Positions 16,564-25,255 of a DNA stretch of 64,000 nucleotides are shown here, piece after piece. Below the pieces are notes generated by a model, which made no database searches, had not been told where the DNA came from, and was given only the letters and a program-made list of their open reading frames with translations. The translations under genes and the position numbers were made by a program. How positions within the stretch are numbered: the first letter of the stretch is position 1; the number at the start of each line of letters is the position of its first letter. The DNA comes from CAINVV01 sp031432175 (GTDB lineage: Bacteria > Bacteroidota > Bacteroidia > Bacteroidales > Prolixibacteraceae), in NCBI GenBank assembly GCA_964358545.1, contig CAYHQN010000002.1, forward strand, positions 19,873 to 83,872, written 5' to 3'.

Positions 16564-16806
16564 ATGGTAATTTCAATAGACAAGGCTGAATATGCAGGAG
16601 AATACAAAATCATATTTTCCTTCTCTGACGGAGTTGAGAGATTGATTGATTTTTCGACATTTCTAAAAAGCGCAAAAAACCCAATGACCAGGAAGTATCT
16701 TGATAAGCAATTGTTTATGAAATATTCAATTAAGTACGGAGATATCATTTGGAACGATTATGAAATGTGTTTTCCTATTTGGGATTTGCACGAAGGAAAC
16801 ATTTAG
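16564..16806 (+). CDS. DUF2442 domain-containing protein
   Basis: An 80-residue protein with the DUF2442 pattern: ISIDKAEYAGEYKIIFSFSDG, VERLIDFSTFL, then IKYGDIIWNDYEMCFPIWDLH. Members are widespread, often beside DUF4160 proteins and thought by some to be toxin-antitoxin parts; the partner is not found here. It ends 3 bases before the aldo/keto reductase fragment. Confidence 0.8.
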   Translation: MVISIDKAEYAGEYKIIFSFSDGVERLIDFSTFLKSAKNPMTRKYLDKQLFMKYSIKYGDIIWNDYEMCFPIWDLHEGNI

Positions 16807-16809
16807 AAT

Positions 16810-17421
16810 ATGAAATACAACGAACTTGGCAAAACAGGCGTCCTGGTTTCTGAGCTCTGTCTCGGAACCATGACTTTCGGCGGAAAAGGCTTCTGGACTG
16901 CCATTGGGCAGGTACCTCAGGAGGAGGTGAACCAAATCGTCAAAACTGCCGTTGAAAAGGGGATCAACTTTATCGATACAGCCAATGGCTATTCGGAAGG
17001 GTTGTCCGAAACAATGCTTGGGATTGCTTTGAAAGCGCTCTCCATTCCCCGGCAGGAGGTATTTGTCGCAACCAAAGTTAGGATACGCATGGGCGCCGGC
17101 AATAGCCGCAGGGATGCCTTCGACTTTCCTCCCATCAACAAAGCCAAAGCCTACGACCTGATCGACCTGATGGCTGAAATCGGCAAGAAACACAACGTGA
17201 CGGTGGCCAATGTGGCGTTAAACTGGGTGATCAGGCAGCCTGGCATGACAAGCACCATCATCGGAGCCAAAAACCTGCTCCAACTCAACGACAATATTTC
17301 TGCAGTCAAACTCCAAATGACGCCGGAAGAAATTCAGCAACTCAATGATGCAAGCGCCCTGGCACCCGAATATCCCGGTTGGATGGTAGCCCGCCAGGCG
17401 CAGGGTCGTTGGCCAGATTAA
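16810..17421 (+). pseudogene. aldo/keto reductase with internal in-frame deletion
   Basis: Reads as an NADPH-dependent aldo/keto reductase but is only 203 residues against about 330-350 for the family. The N-terminal part is normal (MKYNELGKTGVLVSELCLGT, NFIDTANGYSEGLSE with catalytic Asp and Tyr, EVFVATKVRIRMG with catalytic Lys). It then jumps to GNSRRDAFDFPPINKAKAYD and a normal C-terminus (LNWVIRQPGMTSTIIGAKN). The missing middle would hold the IHG histidine and several barrel strands, so activity is unlikely. The frame is preserved across the junction near 17090. Either a real deletion or an assembly collapse. Confidence 0.8.
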
Positions 17422-17451
17422 AAAAATACGCGCAATTTTCCCGCAAAATCT

Positions 17452-17459
17452 TACCTTTG
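17452..17459 (+). promoter_or_regulatory. candidate -7 box (TACCTTTG) of dapB
   Basis: Exact TAnnTTTG match 43 bases before the dapB ATG, giving a leader of about 35 bases. The -33 region has only TTTT. Confidence 0.45.
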
Positions 17460-17502
17460 TAATTCATTTGGCAGATTACATACTTATTGAGAAAGCTGAA
17501 AT

Positions 17503-18219
17503 ATGAAGATTGCATTGATAGGATACGGTAAAATGGGAAAAGAGATTGAGCAGATTGCGATCGCTCGCGGACATTCAGTTGTTTTGAAGATTGATGTTGA
17601 TAATCAGAGCGATCTGACTGTTTCGAACCTTTCCAGGGCAGACGTGGCCATCGAGTTTACCACACCTGCTACGGCCGTTTCGAATTACCGGACCTGTTTT
17701 GAAGCTGGAGTACCGGTTGTAAGCGGGACCACCGGATGGTTGGGGCAAAAGCCCCTGATTGAGCAAGAATGCCTGGCCAAAAACGGATGTTTTTTCTATT
17801 CATCAAATTTCAGTCTGGGGATGAACCTTTTCTTCGAACTGAACAAGATCCTGGCACGAATGATGAAGCCGTATTCCCAATACGATGTCTCGATGACAGA
17901 AATTCACCATACCCAGAAACTTGACGCACCCAGCGGAACAGCCATCACCCTGGCTGAAGGAATTATTTCTGAAAACGGATCCAAAAAATCATGGACCATC
18001 GAACCGCCAAAAAGTTGGGAGGAACTTCATATCCAGCCGGTAAGAAAGGATCCCTATCCCGGACTGCACACCGTAAAATATGATTCGGAGGTAGATTACA
18101 TCGAAATTACCCACAATGCATACAGCAGAAAGGGATTGGCACTCGGTGCGGTTCTGGCGGCAGAATTTTGCCTGGGGAAAAAAGGAATATTCAACATGTC
18201 TGATTTGTTAAAATTATAA
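17503..18219 (+). CDS. dapB: 4-hydroxy-tetrahydrodipicolinate reductase
   Basis: Lysine/diaminopimelate pathway enzyme that reduces HTPA to tetrahydrodipicolinate with NAD(P)H. N-terminal Rossmann motif IALIGYGKMGKEIEQIA; ADVAIEFTTPATAVSNY; VVSGTTGWL; the active-site segment TEIHHTQKLDAPSGTAITLAE contains the catalytic His and Lys. At 238 residues it matches the shorter Bacteroidota form. Forms a compact operon with lepB (11 bases) and the WbqC-like gene. Confidence 0.97.
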   Translation: MKIALIGYGKMGKEIEQIAIARGHSVVLKIDVDNQSDLTVSNLSRADVAIEFTTPATAVSNYRTCFEAGVPVVSGTTGWLGQKPLIEQECLAKNGCFFYSSNFSLGMNLFFELNKILARMMKPYSQYDVSMTEIHHTQKLDAPSGTAITLAEGIISENGSKKSWTIEPPKSWEELHIQPVRKDPYPGLHTVKYDSEVDYIEITHNAYSRKGLALGAVLAAEFCLGKKGIFNMSDLLKL

Positions 18220-18230
18220 CTGAAACCAAT

Positions 18231-19571
18231 ATGTTTAAGGACGTCTCAAAAAGCCAATGGATTCAATTTGGCGTTGTCGCAGTATTATACCTGCTGTGGG
18301 TTATCTGGCTACAAAATTTCTGGTGGCTCATAGGATTGGGCATCATATTCGATATGTACATCACCGGAAAAGTTCACTGGACTTTCTGGAAAAAGAAAAA
18401 TCCGGTAGGTGGAAAACAGACCAAGGTAATTGAATGGGTCGACGCCATCATCTTTGCCGTCATTGCTGCCACCTTCATCCGCCTCTTTTTTATTGAAGCC
18501 TACACTATCCCTACCTCATCCATGGAAAAATCGATGATGGTTGGCGATTATCTGTTTGTCAGTAAGACGGCATACGGCCCGAAATTGCCCAATACACCTG
18601 TTGCTTTTCCTTTTGTCCATCACACCATGCCTTTTACCGCTTCTACCCGCTCCTTCTCAGAAATCATCCACAATGATTACAAAAGACTCGCTGGTTTTGG
18701 AAGGGTGAAAAATGATGATGTAGTGGTCTTCAACTTCCCCGAAGGGGATACTGTTGCCACCAACATGCAGGAACGCAGCTATTATGAAATGGTGAGAAGC
18801 TATGGCCGGGAGCGCGTAAATACCGACAAACGCTCCTTTGGCGACATCATCTACCGTCCGGTAGACAAGAGGGAAAATTACATCAAACGTTGCATCGCTA
18901 TCCCTGGCGACTCGCTCAAAATTGTCAATGGTCAGGTTTATGTAAATGGAAAAGCTCAAAAAGAGATATCCGGAATGCAATACAAATATTTGGTAACCAT
19001 ACAAGGCAACTCGCTGAATTCGAATGCTATGGAAAAACTGGATATCACGCCGGAAGATATTGAAGGATCAGGCTCCAGAATGGTCATTTCGCTTACTGCC
19101 GGACAATACAGAAAAATGGATGGCATGAAATTCATTACCAGCAAGGAACGCATTACCTGGCCCAAAGAGGACCGTGACCCGAATATTTTCCCGAGCGATG
19201 ATCAATACACCTGGAATCTCGACAATTTCGGACCGCTCTGGATTCCCAAAAAAGGGACAACCATACAGCTTACTACGAAAAATTTGCCGCTCTACAAAAG
19301 AATCATCGGAGTGTATGAGGGGAATAAGCTGAAAGTTGTCAATGGAGAGATCTACATCAATGGCGCCGTTGCAAAGGAGTACACCTTCAAAATGGATTAC
19401 TACTGGATGATGGGCGACAACCGTTACAATTCTGCCGACTCAAGGTATTGGGGTTTTGTTCCGGAGGACCACGTGGTAGGCAAAGCCTCCTTTGTCTGGC
19501 TATCACTCGACAAGAACAAGTCTTTCCTGGCTAAAATTCGCTGGAACCGCTTCTTTATGGGGGTAAAATAA
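18231..19571 (+). CDS. lepB: signal peptidase I
   Basis: Membrane-bound serine-lysine peptidase that removes signal peptides of exported proteins. Two N-terminal membrane helices, then TIPTSSMEKSMMVGDYLFVSK with nucleophile Ser97 and, further on, YIKRCIAIPGDSLKIVNGQVY carrying the general-base Lys. The GDNRYNSADSRYWGFVPEDH box near the C-terminus is conserved. At 446 residues it is the long form normal in Bacteroidota, with an insertion between the Lys box and the GDNR box. Second gene of the dapB operon. Confidence 0.97.
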   Translation: MFKDVSKSQWIQFGVVAVLYLLWVIWLQNFWWLIGLGIIFDMYITGKVHWTFWKKKNPVGGKQTKVIEWVDAIIFAVIAATFIRLFFIEAYTIPTSSMEKSMMVGDYLFVSKTAYGPKLPNTPVAFPFVHHTMPFTASTRSFSEIIHNDYKRLAGFGRVKNDDVVVFNFPEGDTVATNMQERSYYEMVRSYGRERVNTDKRSFGDIIYRPVDKRENYIKRCIAIPGDSLKIVNGQVYVNGKAQKEISGMQYKYLVTIQGNSLNSNAMEKLDITPEDIEGSGSRMVISLTAGQYRKMDGMKFITSKERITWPKEDRDPNIFPSDDQYTWNLDNFGPLWIPKKGTTIQLTTKNLPLYKRIIGVYEGNKLKVVNGEIYINGAVAKEYTFKMDYYWMMGDNRYNSADSRYWGFVPEDHVVGKASFVWLSLDKNKSFLAKIRWNRFFMGVK

Positions 19572-19587
19572 TCCTCCCCATTTCTGA

Positions 19588-20247
19588 ATGGAACCTGGCA
19601 ACAAAAGTGTCCTGCTGAGCAGCGCCTACCTGGCGCCCGTTCAATATTTCACAAAATTAATAGACTACGGTGAGGTGTGGATTGAGTTGAGCGAGCATTT
19701 CCTCAAACAATCCTACCGCAATCGTTGCATCATCCTGACAGCCAATGGTCCGCAAAGCCTCTCGGTTCCTGTCACCGAAGGTTCCAATTCCAAACGGATG
19801 ATCCGTGATGTAGCTATCTCCTACGACCATCCCTGGCAAAAACTGCATTGGAGGGCTATTGTCTCTGCTTACAACAATGCCCCGTTTTTCGAGTACTATG
19901 CAGACAGCTTCTCGACGTTTTACCATACTAAAAAGTGGCAATTCCTGACCGATTTCAACCGTGAGATTCAGTCGGTGGTTTTGGAAGAACTTAACCTGAA
20001 ATGCAATATCCGGGTTACCGAAACATTTTTGCCACCTACCGGGATACCCGTCGGCATGGATGATTTTCGCTATTCCATCCACCCCAAGACAAACCGACAA
20101 ACCGGCGATGATCGTTTTGCTCCTGCCGTGTACATGCAGGTCTTCCAGGAGAAATTCGGCTTTACACCCAATTTAAGTATCCTGGACCTTCTTTTCAATG
20201 AAGGACCGATGGCCGTTGATATTCTGAAAAGTTCGATTGTAAAGTAG
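19588..20247 (+). CDS. WbqC-like family protein
   Basis: Cytoplasmic protein of 219 residues with the WbqC pattern: LLSSAYLAPVQYFTKLIDYG, RNRCIILTANGPQSLSVPV, and DHPWQKLHWRAIVSAYNNAP followed by FEYYAD. WbqC proteins occur in O-antigen and other sugar clusters and are thought to modify amino-sugar nucleotides, but in Bacteroidota they commonly sit next to lepB as here, so their job may be general. It lies 16 bases after lepB. Confidence 0.9.
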   Translation: MEPGNKSVLLSSAYLAPVQYFTKLIDYGEVWIELSEHFLKQSYRNRCIILTANGPQSLSVPVTEGSNSKRMIRDVAISYDHPWQKLHWRAIVSAYNNAPFFEYYADSFSTFYHTKKWQFLTDFNREIQSVVLEELNLKCNIRVTETFLPPTGIPVGMDDFRYSIHPKTNRQTGDDRFAPAVYMQVFQEKFGFTPNLSILDLLFNEGPMAVDILKSSIVK

Positions 20248-20263
20248 GAAAAGACTAGGAGAC

Positions 20264-20457
20264 GGGGAGACTGGGGGACTGGGAGAACTGAACTCCGAAA
20301 GCGAAGATGTGAAACAGAGAAACAGAGAAACGGTGAAACGGAGATCCGGTCCCTCAGTGAAGCCGAAGGGCTCTGTGAAACTCTGTGTAATATTTATGTG
20401 ACCACCAATCCAGCAAATATATATTCCAAAATCGAAAATCCAAAATCGAAAATCCCT
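20264..20457. repeat. low-complexity intergenic repeats
   Basis: Between the converging WbqC and NlpC/P60 genes: GGAGACTGGGGGACTGGGAG words, AACAGAGAAACAGAG words, one CACAGAG-family stretch (CTCTGTGAAACTCTGTG near 20370) and a tandem AAAATCGAAAATCC pair near 20430. No gene or terminator seen. Confidence 0.6.
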
Positions 20458-21255
20458 CTATTCGTTGCTTTGTATGATTCGCCGCATCAGCCTCATTTGG
20501 TGCGAGTAGCGGTTGGTGTCGATGTTGTAGATGCCAAAATGGTCGATGTTGTCGATCCTGACCTTTCCAGAGGAGTGGATAATTTTGTTCTTCTCCCAGA
20601 TGATGCCCACATGCACGATTTCCCCTTCTTCGTTGTCAAAAAACGCCAGGTCGCCAGGCAATGTCTCTTCCATAAAAGTGATATTTTCACCAATCAAAGC
20701 CTGCTGACCGGCATCCCTTGGAATCTGTAATCCAATCATTTTGTAAAGGATCTGGGATAATCCTGAGCAGTCTACCCCAAACGGAGAGCGTCCTCCCCAC
20801 AGGTAGGGAGAATTAAAATACTTCAATGCATTCTCTATCAAGATATTTCTGATATTTTTTTTGACAGGTAAGATCCGGTCTCCCTGAATAGTGTAGGATT
20901 CTTTTCCTATTTTAAAAGAATTGTTTGAGGACTTGTAGAAAGGCAAAGAACTTCCGGCTACGATCAAAAAATTTCCGTAACCCTTCGCCGGCTGAACGAT
21001 ATTGAACGGATTTTTTGTAACAATAAACTGTTGCTGGGACAATTTCAGAAACGTTTTTTCGGAAATTTCGTTGATCATTTTCTGATCGATCCACCCTTCA
21101 TATCCATCAAAAAATAGCCGGACCTTGCACCATTTTTTGTTTTCATCAAGGATGCTATAATGTTCTCCAAAAAGTATTTGGGTACACATTTCGCTTGTTT
21201 CGCTTGGATCGGTGCGAACCGGAACGATGCTTAGGTTAGAGATTCCGTATCTCAT
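20458..21255 (-). CDS. SH3-NlpC/P60 cell-wall peptidase (C40 family)
   Basis: Gamma-D-glutamyl-diaminopimelate endopeptidase-like protein of 265 residues. The N-terminal half is a bacterial SH3-type region (EMCTQILFGEHYSIL, KWCKVRLFFDGYEGWID); the C-terminal NlpC/P60 domain has the catalytic Cys in GVDCSGLSQILYKM, the His in EIVHVGIIWEKNKIIHSSG, and the LPGDLAFFD box. No signal peptide is evident, so it may act inside or leave by another route; this is common in Bacteroidota homologues. A TATCTTTG promoter box lies 28 bases before the start. Confidence 0.93.
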   Translation of the reverse strand: MRYGISNLSIVPVRTDPSETSEMCTQILFGEHYSILDENKKWCKVRLFFDGYEGWIDQKMINEISEKTFLKLSQQQFIVTKNPFNIVQPAKGYGNFLIVAGSSLPFYKSSNNSFKIGKESYTIQGDRILPVKKNIRNILIENALKYFNSPYLWGGRSPFGVDCSGLSQILYKMIGLQIPRDAGQQALIGENITFMEETLPGDLAFFDNEEGEIVHVGIIWEKNKIIHSSGKVRIDNIDHFGIYNIDTNRYSHQMRLMRRIIQSNE

Positions 21256-21282
21256 TAAAAAATTACTATTTTTGATTCATCC

Positions 21283-21290
21283 CAAAGATA
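21283..21290 (-). promoter_or_regulatory. candidate -7 box (TATCTTTG) of the NlpC/P60 gene
   Basis: Exact TAnnTTTG on the minus strand, 28 bases ahead of the ATG at 21255; a TTAG at the expected -33 distance is a poor match. Confidence 0.45.
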
Positions 21291-21334
21291 GGAATTTATT
21301 GTCTCCTGACTAAGCGATTACTCCGGTAAATGAG

Positions 21335-23425
21335 ATGAATAACGACGAAAAAAAACGGTTAAGTCATAAACAAGGGCACAGAATCTATCTGGCTGCACTT
21401 TTTCTGGTTACGACCGTTGCCCTCTACTTTGCGCTTCCTCAGGAGGCACGTTTCAGGTACGAATACCAGAAAGGACGTCCCTGGATGCATGCCACACTTT
21501 TTGCTCCCTACAATTTCGCTATTTTGAAATCTGACAGTGAAATCATCCACGAAAAAGACTCTTTACTGAAAGAACAAATACCCTATCTGGTTTATGCCGA
21601 TTCAGTTACCAGACTGAAAATGGTTGCACTTTCCAAAGACATTGATCGCATTAAACCTTCCAAAGCAAATGGTTCCCTGCAACTTACGGCACTGAAGTTG
21701 AAATTGACGGAGATGTACAACCAAATTTATGAAATTGGGATTTTGGACCAGAACTTTATCAATACCTCAAATTCATCCAAAAAAAAGAGTCTCAAGATTC
21801 TAAAAAACAACATTAGCAAGGAAACACAAATCACTTCACTTTTCTCATTAAAAAGTGCTTACAACGAAATTAAGGTCAAGCTGGATGAATTAAAAAGTGT
21901 TTATCCGGAATGGAGCACCTGGCTGGAGAATTTTCAACCTGAAACCTATCTTGTCAGTAACCTGGTCCTGGATGCAGAACGCAACCGGCAGATGGAACAA
22001 AAGTTACTCGAGAATCTATCTACCAACCACGGTATCGTTCAGGAAGGGGAACGAATTATCTCTCAGGGCGATATCGTATCGGCCGGGACCTTCAACATTC
22101 TGGAATCTTTCAGGATTACTTTCGAAAAAAACAGGGGAGAAAATTCCAAATATATTTTGGTGATTCTCGGAAGAGCAATGCTGGTGGTCGTGCTGCTTCT
22201 GACGCTCTACCTTTTTTTGCTCAATATCCGGAGAAGGCTGATTCGCTCCAAAAGGGACGTCGCCTTCATTATGATTACCCTAACCGCAATGATTGTTTGC
22301 TGTTCCATGGTGATCCGATTCGGAACTTTCGACATCTATGTAGTACCTTTTACAGCGCTGGCGCTCATCATTCGTACATTTCTGGATACCAGGGTGGCAA
22401 TTTTCGTCAATACGATAGCCGCGCTCATCGTGGGATTCATGGTCGCCAATGGTTACGAATTTGTTCTCCTGCAGATTGTTGTAGGAAGCCTTGCTGTTAT
22501 CAGCCTTAACAAAATGCAGAAACGTGAACAGCTCATCTTTACAGCCCTGATCGTATTTATTTCCTACTCTGTTATTTACATTGGCATATCACTGATCCAG
22601 GAGGCAAACTTAAATGCCGTTGAATGGGTAAAAATCAGATGGTTTGCCACGAATGCCACCCTGACACTGATTACCTATCTGCTGATTTACATTCTAGAAA
22701 AATCATTTGGTTTTGTCTCAGATGTTACCCTGATTGAACTTACCTACACCAATCATAAATTGCTCAAAAGACTGGCCATGGATGCCCCCGGGACCATGCA
22801 CCACTCACTTCAGGTGGCCAATCTTTCCGAAATGGCCATTGCAAAGATCGGAGGTAACTCGTTGCTTGTCAGGGCCGGCGCCTTGTACCATGATATTGGC
22901 AAAATAGTAAATTCGGGATTTTTTATTGAAAATCAAATTATTGGAATCAATCCTCATGACGATCTCTCAAGCGAAGAGAGTGCAGCCATCATTATTGACC
23001 ATGTTGAGCGTGGAGTGGAACTTGCCAGGAAACATAAATTACCGGAACAAATTATCGATTTTATCAAAACACATCACGGCACTACCCAAACAAGCTATTT
23101 CTACCAAAAATATCTCAACAACAATAGTTTGGATGAGGAAACTGAGAAGATGTTTTCTTACAAGGGGCCTTTACCAACCACCCGCGAAACGGCGGTGTTA
23201 ATGCTTGCCGACAGCATTGAAGCTGCTTCCAGAAGTCTGCTTGTCAAAAATTCAGAGAATATTCGCGATTTGGTGGAGAATATTTTCCGGCAGAAGGTTG
23301 AATTGGGACAACTGGAATATGCCCCGTTGACCTTCAAGGATATCAGGGTTTTAAAAGATCTTTTTCACGAAAAATTGATTAATATTTACCACATCCGGGT
23401 CAACTATCCGGAAATAAATAATTGA
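21335..23425 (+). CDS. 7TM-HDIG c-di-AMP phosphodiesterase (PgpH family)
   Basis: Inner-membrane HD phosphodiesterase of 696 residues that is expected to degrade cyclic di-AMP. An N-terminal membrane helix (residues 16-34), then the extracytoplasmic 7TMR-HDED domain to about residue 270, seven clustered membrane helices (about 275-470), and a cytoplasmic HD domain. Metal-binding motifs: GTMHHSLQVANLSEMA, LYHDIGKIVN, HVERGVELARKHKLP, IKTHHGTT and MLADSIEAASRS. Domain order and length are normal. It is followed after 3 bases by the C1 peptidase gene. Confidence 0.95.
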   Translation: MNNDEKKRLSHKQGHRIYLAALFLVTTVALYFALPQEARFRYEYQKGRPWMHATLFAPYNFAILKSDSEIIHEKDSLLKEQIPYLVYADSVTRLKMVALSKDIDRIKPSKANGSLQLTALKLKLTEMYNQIYEIGILDQNFINTSNSSKKKSLKILKNNISKETQITSLFSLKSAYNEIKVKLDELKSVYPEWSTWLENFQPETYLVSNLVLDAERNRQMEQKLLENLSTNHGIVQEGERIISQGDIVSAGTFNILESFRITFEKNRGENSKYILVILGRAMLVVVLLLTLYLFLLNIRRRLIRSKRDVAFIMITLTAMIVCCSMVIRFGTFDIYVVPFTALALIIRTFLDTRVAIFVNTIAALIVGFMVANGYEFVLLQIVVGSLAVISLNKMQKREQLIFTALIVFISYSVIYIGISLIQEANLNAVEWVKIRWFATNATLTLITYLLIYILEKSFGFVSDVTLIELTYTNHKLLKRLAMDAPGTMHHSLQVANLSEMAIAKIGGNSLLVRAGALYHDIGKIVNSGFFIENQIIGINPHDDLSSEESAAIIIDHVERGVELARKHKLPEQIIDFIKTHHGTTQTSYFYQKYLNNNSLDEETEKMFSYKGPLPTTRETAVLMLADSIEAASRSLLVKNSENIRDLVENIFRQKVELGQLEYAPLTFKDIRVLKDLFHEKLINIYHIRVNYPEINN

Positions 23426-23428
23426 AAA

Positions 23429-24631
23429 ATGCAATTCAGAGGATTTATTACCATTGTTGTTTTACTCTTTTTCTGCAATATGGCCATCCAGGCGCAGGAG
23501 AAAAAGGATACCAGTTATAAATTTACCTTGATCAAAGAACTGCCGCATACTTCGGTCAAAGATCAGTACAGAACGGGAACGTGCTGGTCATTCGCCAGTA
23601 CCTCCTTTATCGAATCTGAATTGTTACGAATGGGAAAACCTGAAGTCGATCTTTCGGAGATGTTCCTGGTAAACCACTGCTACCGCGATAAAGCCGACCG
23701 GTATGTCAGGATGCAGGGAAACACCAATTTTGGCGGCGGCGGTTTGCTCCACGACATCCTTTATGTGATGAAAAATTACGGATTGGTTCCTGAATCCAGC
23801 TATCCGGGATTAAATTACGGGGAGAAAAAACACATTCACGGAGAAGTGGATAACCTTCTGAAGAACATAGTTGTCTCTGTGGTTCAAAACAAAAACCACA
23901 AAATTTCGCCAGTCTGGTCAACAGCCTTCCAAAAAAGTGCGGACACCTATTTCGGTGATATTCCTGAAGAATTTAAATATGAAAAGAAGAAATACACTCC
24001 TTTGACATTCGTCTCCGATTTCTGCGGCGGTATCAATCCTGATGACTATGTAGAAATAACCTCATTCTCGCATCACCCATTCTACCAGCAATTTATACTG
24101 GAAGTACCGGACAACTGGTTGTGGGAAAAGTTGTACAACGTGCAGCTCAACGATTTGCAGCAAATCATTGACAACGCACTGGACAAGGGCTATACCGTGG
24201 CCTGGTCGGCCGATGTAAGCGAAAAAGGATTTTTAACTTCTCAAAAGGGTGTCGCTGTCGTACCTGAGGCCAGCAAGGCAGATATGAGCGATGCCGAAAT
24301 TACCAAATGGGAGAAGCTTTCCGATGCAGAAAAAGAGAAGGAGATGTACAAATTAAGCAAGCCGGGAAAAGAGAAAGTGATCACTCAGGAAATTCGTCAG
24401 GCGGCCTTTGATTCACAGGAGACCACAGACGATCACGCCATGCACATCATTGGCACAGCCAAAGACCAGAATGGTACTATCTACTACAAAATCAAGAATT
24501 CGTGGGGCCCCTACAACAGCTATGACGGATATTTTTATGCATCAACGCCTTACATTCGATACAAGACAACAGCGATCATGGTGCACAAAGAGGCCGTTCC
24601 ACAGGAACTCAGAAAAAAGCTTGGATTCTGA
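23429..24631 (+). CDS. exported C1 family (bleomycin hydrolase-like) cysteine peptidase
   Basis: Papain-fold aminopeptidase of 400 residues with a signal peptide (FITIVVLLFFCNMAIQAQ). The catalytic triad is visible: Cys52 in RTGTCWSFAS, His in DDHAMHIIGTA (about residue 338) and Asn in YYKIKNSWGPYN (about residue 356). Bacteroidota aminopeptidase C homologues are exported like this and probably trim peptides in the periplasm. Its 3-base spacing from the PgpH-like gene indicates co-transcription. Confidence 0.95.
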   Translation: MQFRGFITIVVLLFFCNMAIQAQEKKDTSYKFTLIKELPHTSVKDQYRTGTCWSFASTSFIESELLRMGKPEVDLSEMFLVNHCYRDKADRYVRMQGNTNFGGGGLLHDILYVMKNYGLVPESSYPGLNYGEKKHIHGEVDNLLKNIVVSVVQNKNHKISPVWSTAFQKSADTYFGDIPEEFKYEKKKYTPLTFVSDFCGGINPDDYVEITSFSHHPFYQQFILEVPDNWLWEKLYNVQLNDLQQIIDNALDKGYTVAWSADVSEKGFLTSQKGVAVVPEASKADMSDAEITKWEKLSDAEKEKEMYKLSKPGKEKVITQEIRQAAFDSQETTDDHAMHIIGTAKDQNGTIYYKIKNSWGPYNSYDGYFYASTPYIRYKTTAIMVHKEAVPQELRKKLGF

Positions 24632-24699
24632 GTTTCTTCGGACAGCACACAAAAAGCATATTTTTTAGATAAAAATTTCTTTCAGAGGAAAATAATATC

Positions 24700-24791
24700 T
24701 ATTTTTGCAGCCGATTTCCGTACGCAATCTCTGGCAGCAAACAACTGGACACTGTTATATTGCGTTCGTCAAACAAGTAAAAACAATTGTA
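24700..24791 (+). promoter_or_regulatory. rplS promoter box and structured leader
   Basis: TATTTTTG at 24700-24707 matches the -7 element. The leader after it contains ACGCAAT (24722-24728) pairing perfectly with ATTGCGT (24759-24765), enclosing CTGGCAG-rich sequence, which could be an autoregulatory ribosomal-protein leader. Confidence 0.5.
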
Positions 24792-25142
24792 ATGGATTTA
24801 ATTAAAATTGCTGAAAATGCGTTTTTAGCAGAACAAAAGGAGTTTCCGGCATTTCACCCGGGTGACACCATCACCGTAAGGTATAAAATCGTCGAGGGTA
24901 ACAAAGAGCGGATTCAGAACTACAAAGGAACTGTAATTCAAATCAAAGGTACCGGAACTACCAAAACCTTTACTGTTCGTAAAATGTCGGGTAACGTAGG
25001 CGTTGAGCGTATTTTCCCGATGACTTCACCGTTTATTGACGGTATCGAAGTAAATCGTATGGGTCATGTTCGCCGGGCACGGTTGTTCTATTTGCGCAGC
25101 CTCACCGGCAAAAAAGCCCGTATCAAAGAGAAAAGATTTTAA
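24792..25142 (+). CDS. rplS: 50S ribosomal protein L19
   Basis: 116-residue ribosomal protein at the 30S-50S interface. Conserved blocks FHPGDTITVRYKIVEGNKER, QNYKGTVIQIKGTG, TVRKMSGNVGVERIFPMTSP and RRARLFYLRSLTGKKARIKE. The ATG at 24792 is chosen; a frame upstream to 24705 reads through the promoter and leader hairpin. Monocistronic, with a strong terminator 15 bases after the stop. Confidence 0.98.
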   Translation: MDLIKIAENAFLAEQKEFPAFHPGDTITVRYKIVEGNKERIQNYKGTVIQIKGTGTTKTFTVRKMSGNVGVERIFPMTSPFIDGIEVNRMGHVRRARLFYLRSLTGKKARIKEKRF

Positions 25143-25157
25143 TCAAAATTGGTTGAC

Positions 25158-25189
25158 AAAAAAGGTTCTCAAAAGGAACCTTTTTTTTT
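25158..25189 (+). terminator. rho-independent terminator of rplS
   Basis: Arms AAAAAAGGTTC and GAACCTTTTTT around a 7-nt loop, followed by a T-tract. Confidence 0.92.
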
Positions 25190-25255
25190 GCTCCTGAAGA
25201 GGTGCCGGTGCTCCGAGAACCAATTTTTTCCTACCTTTATACAAACCATTCAGCT

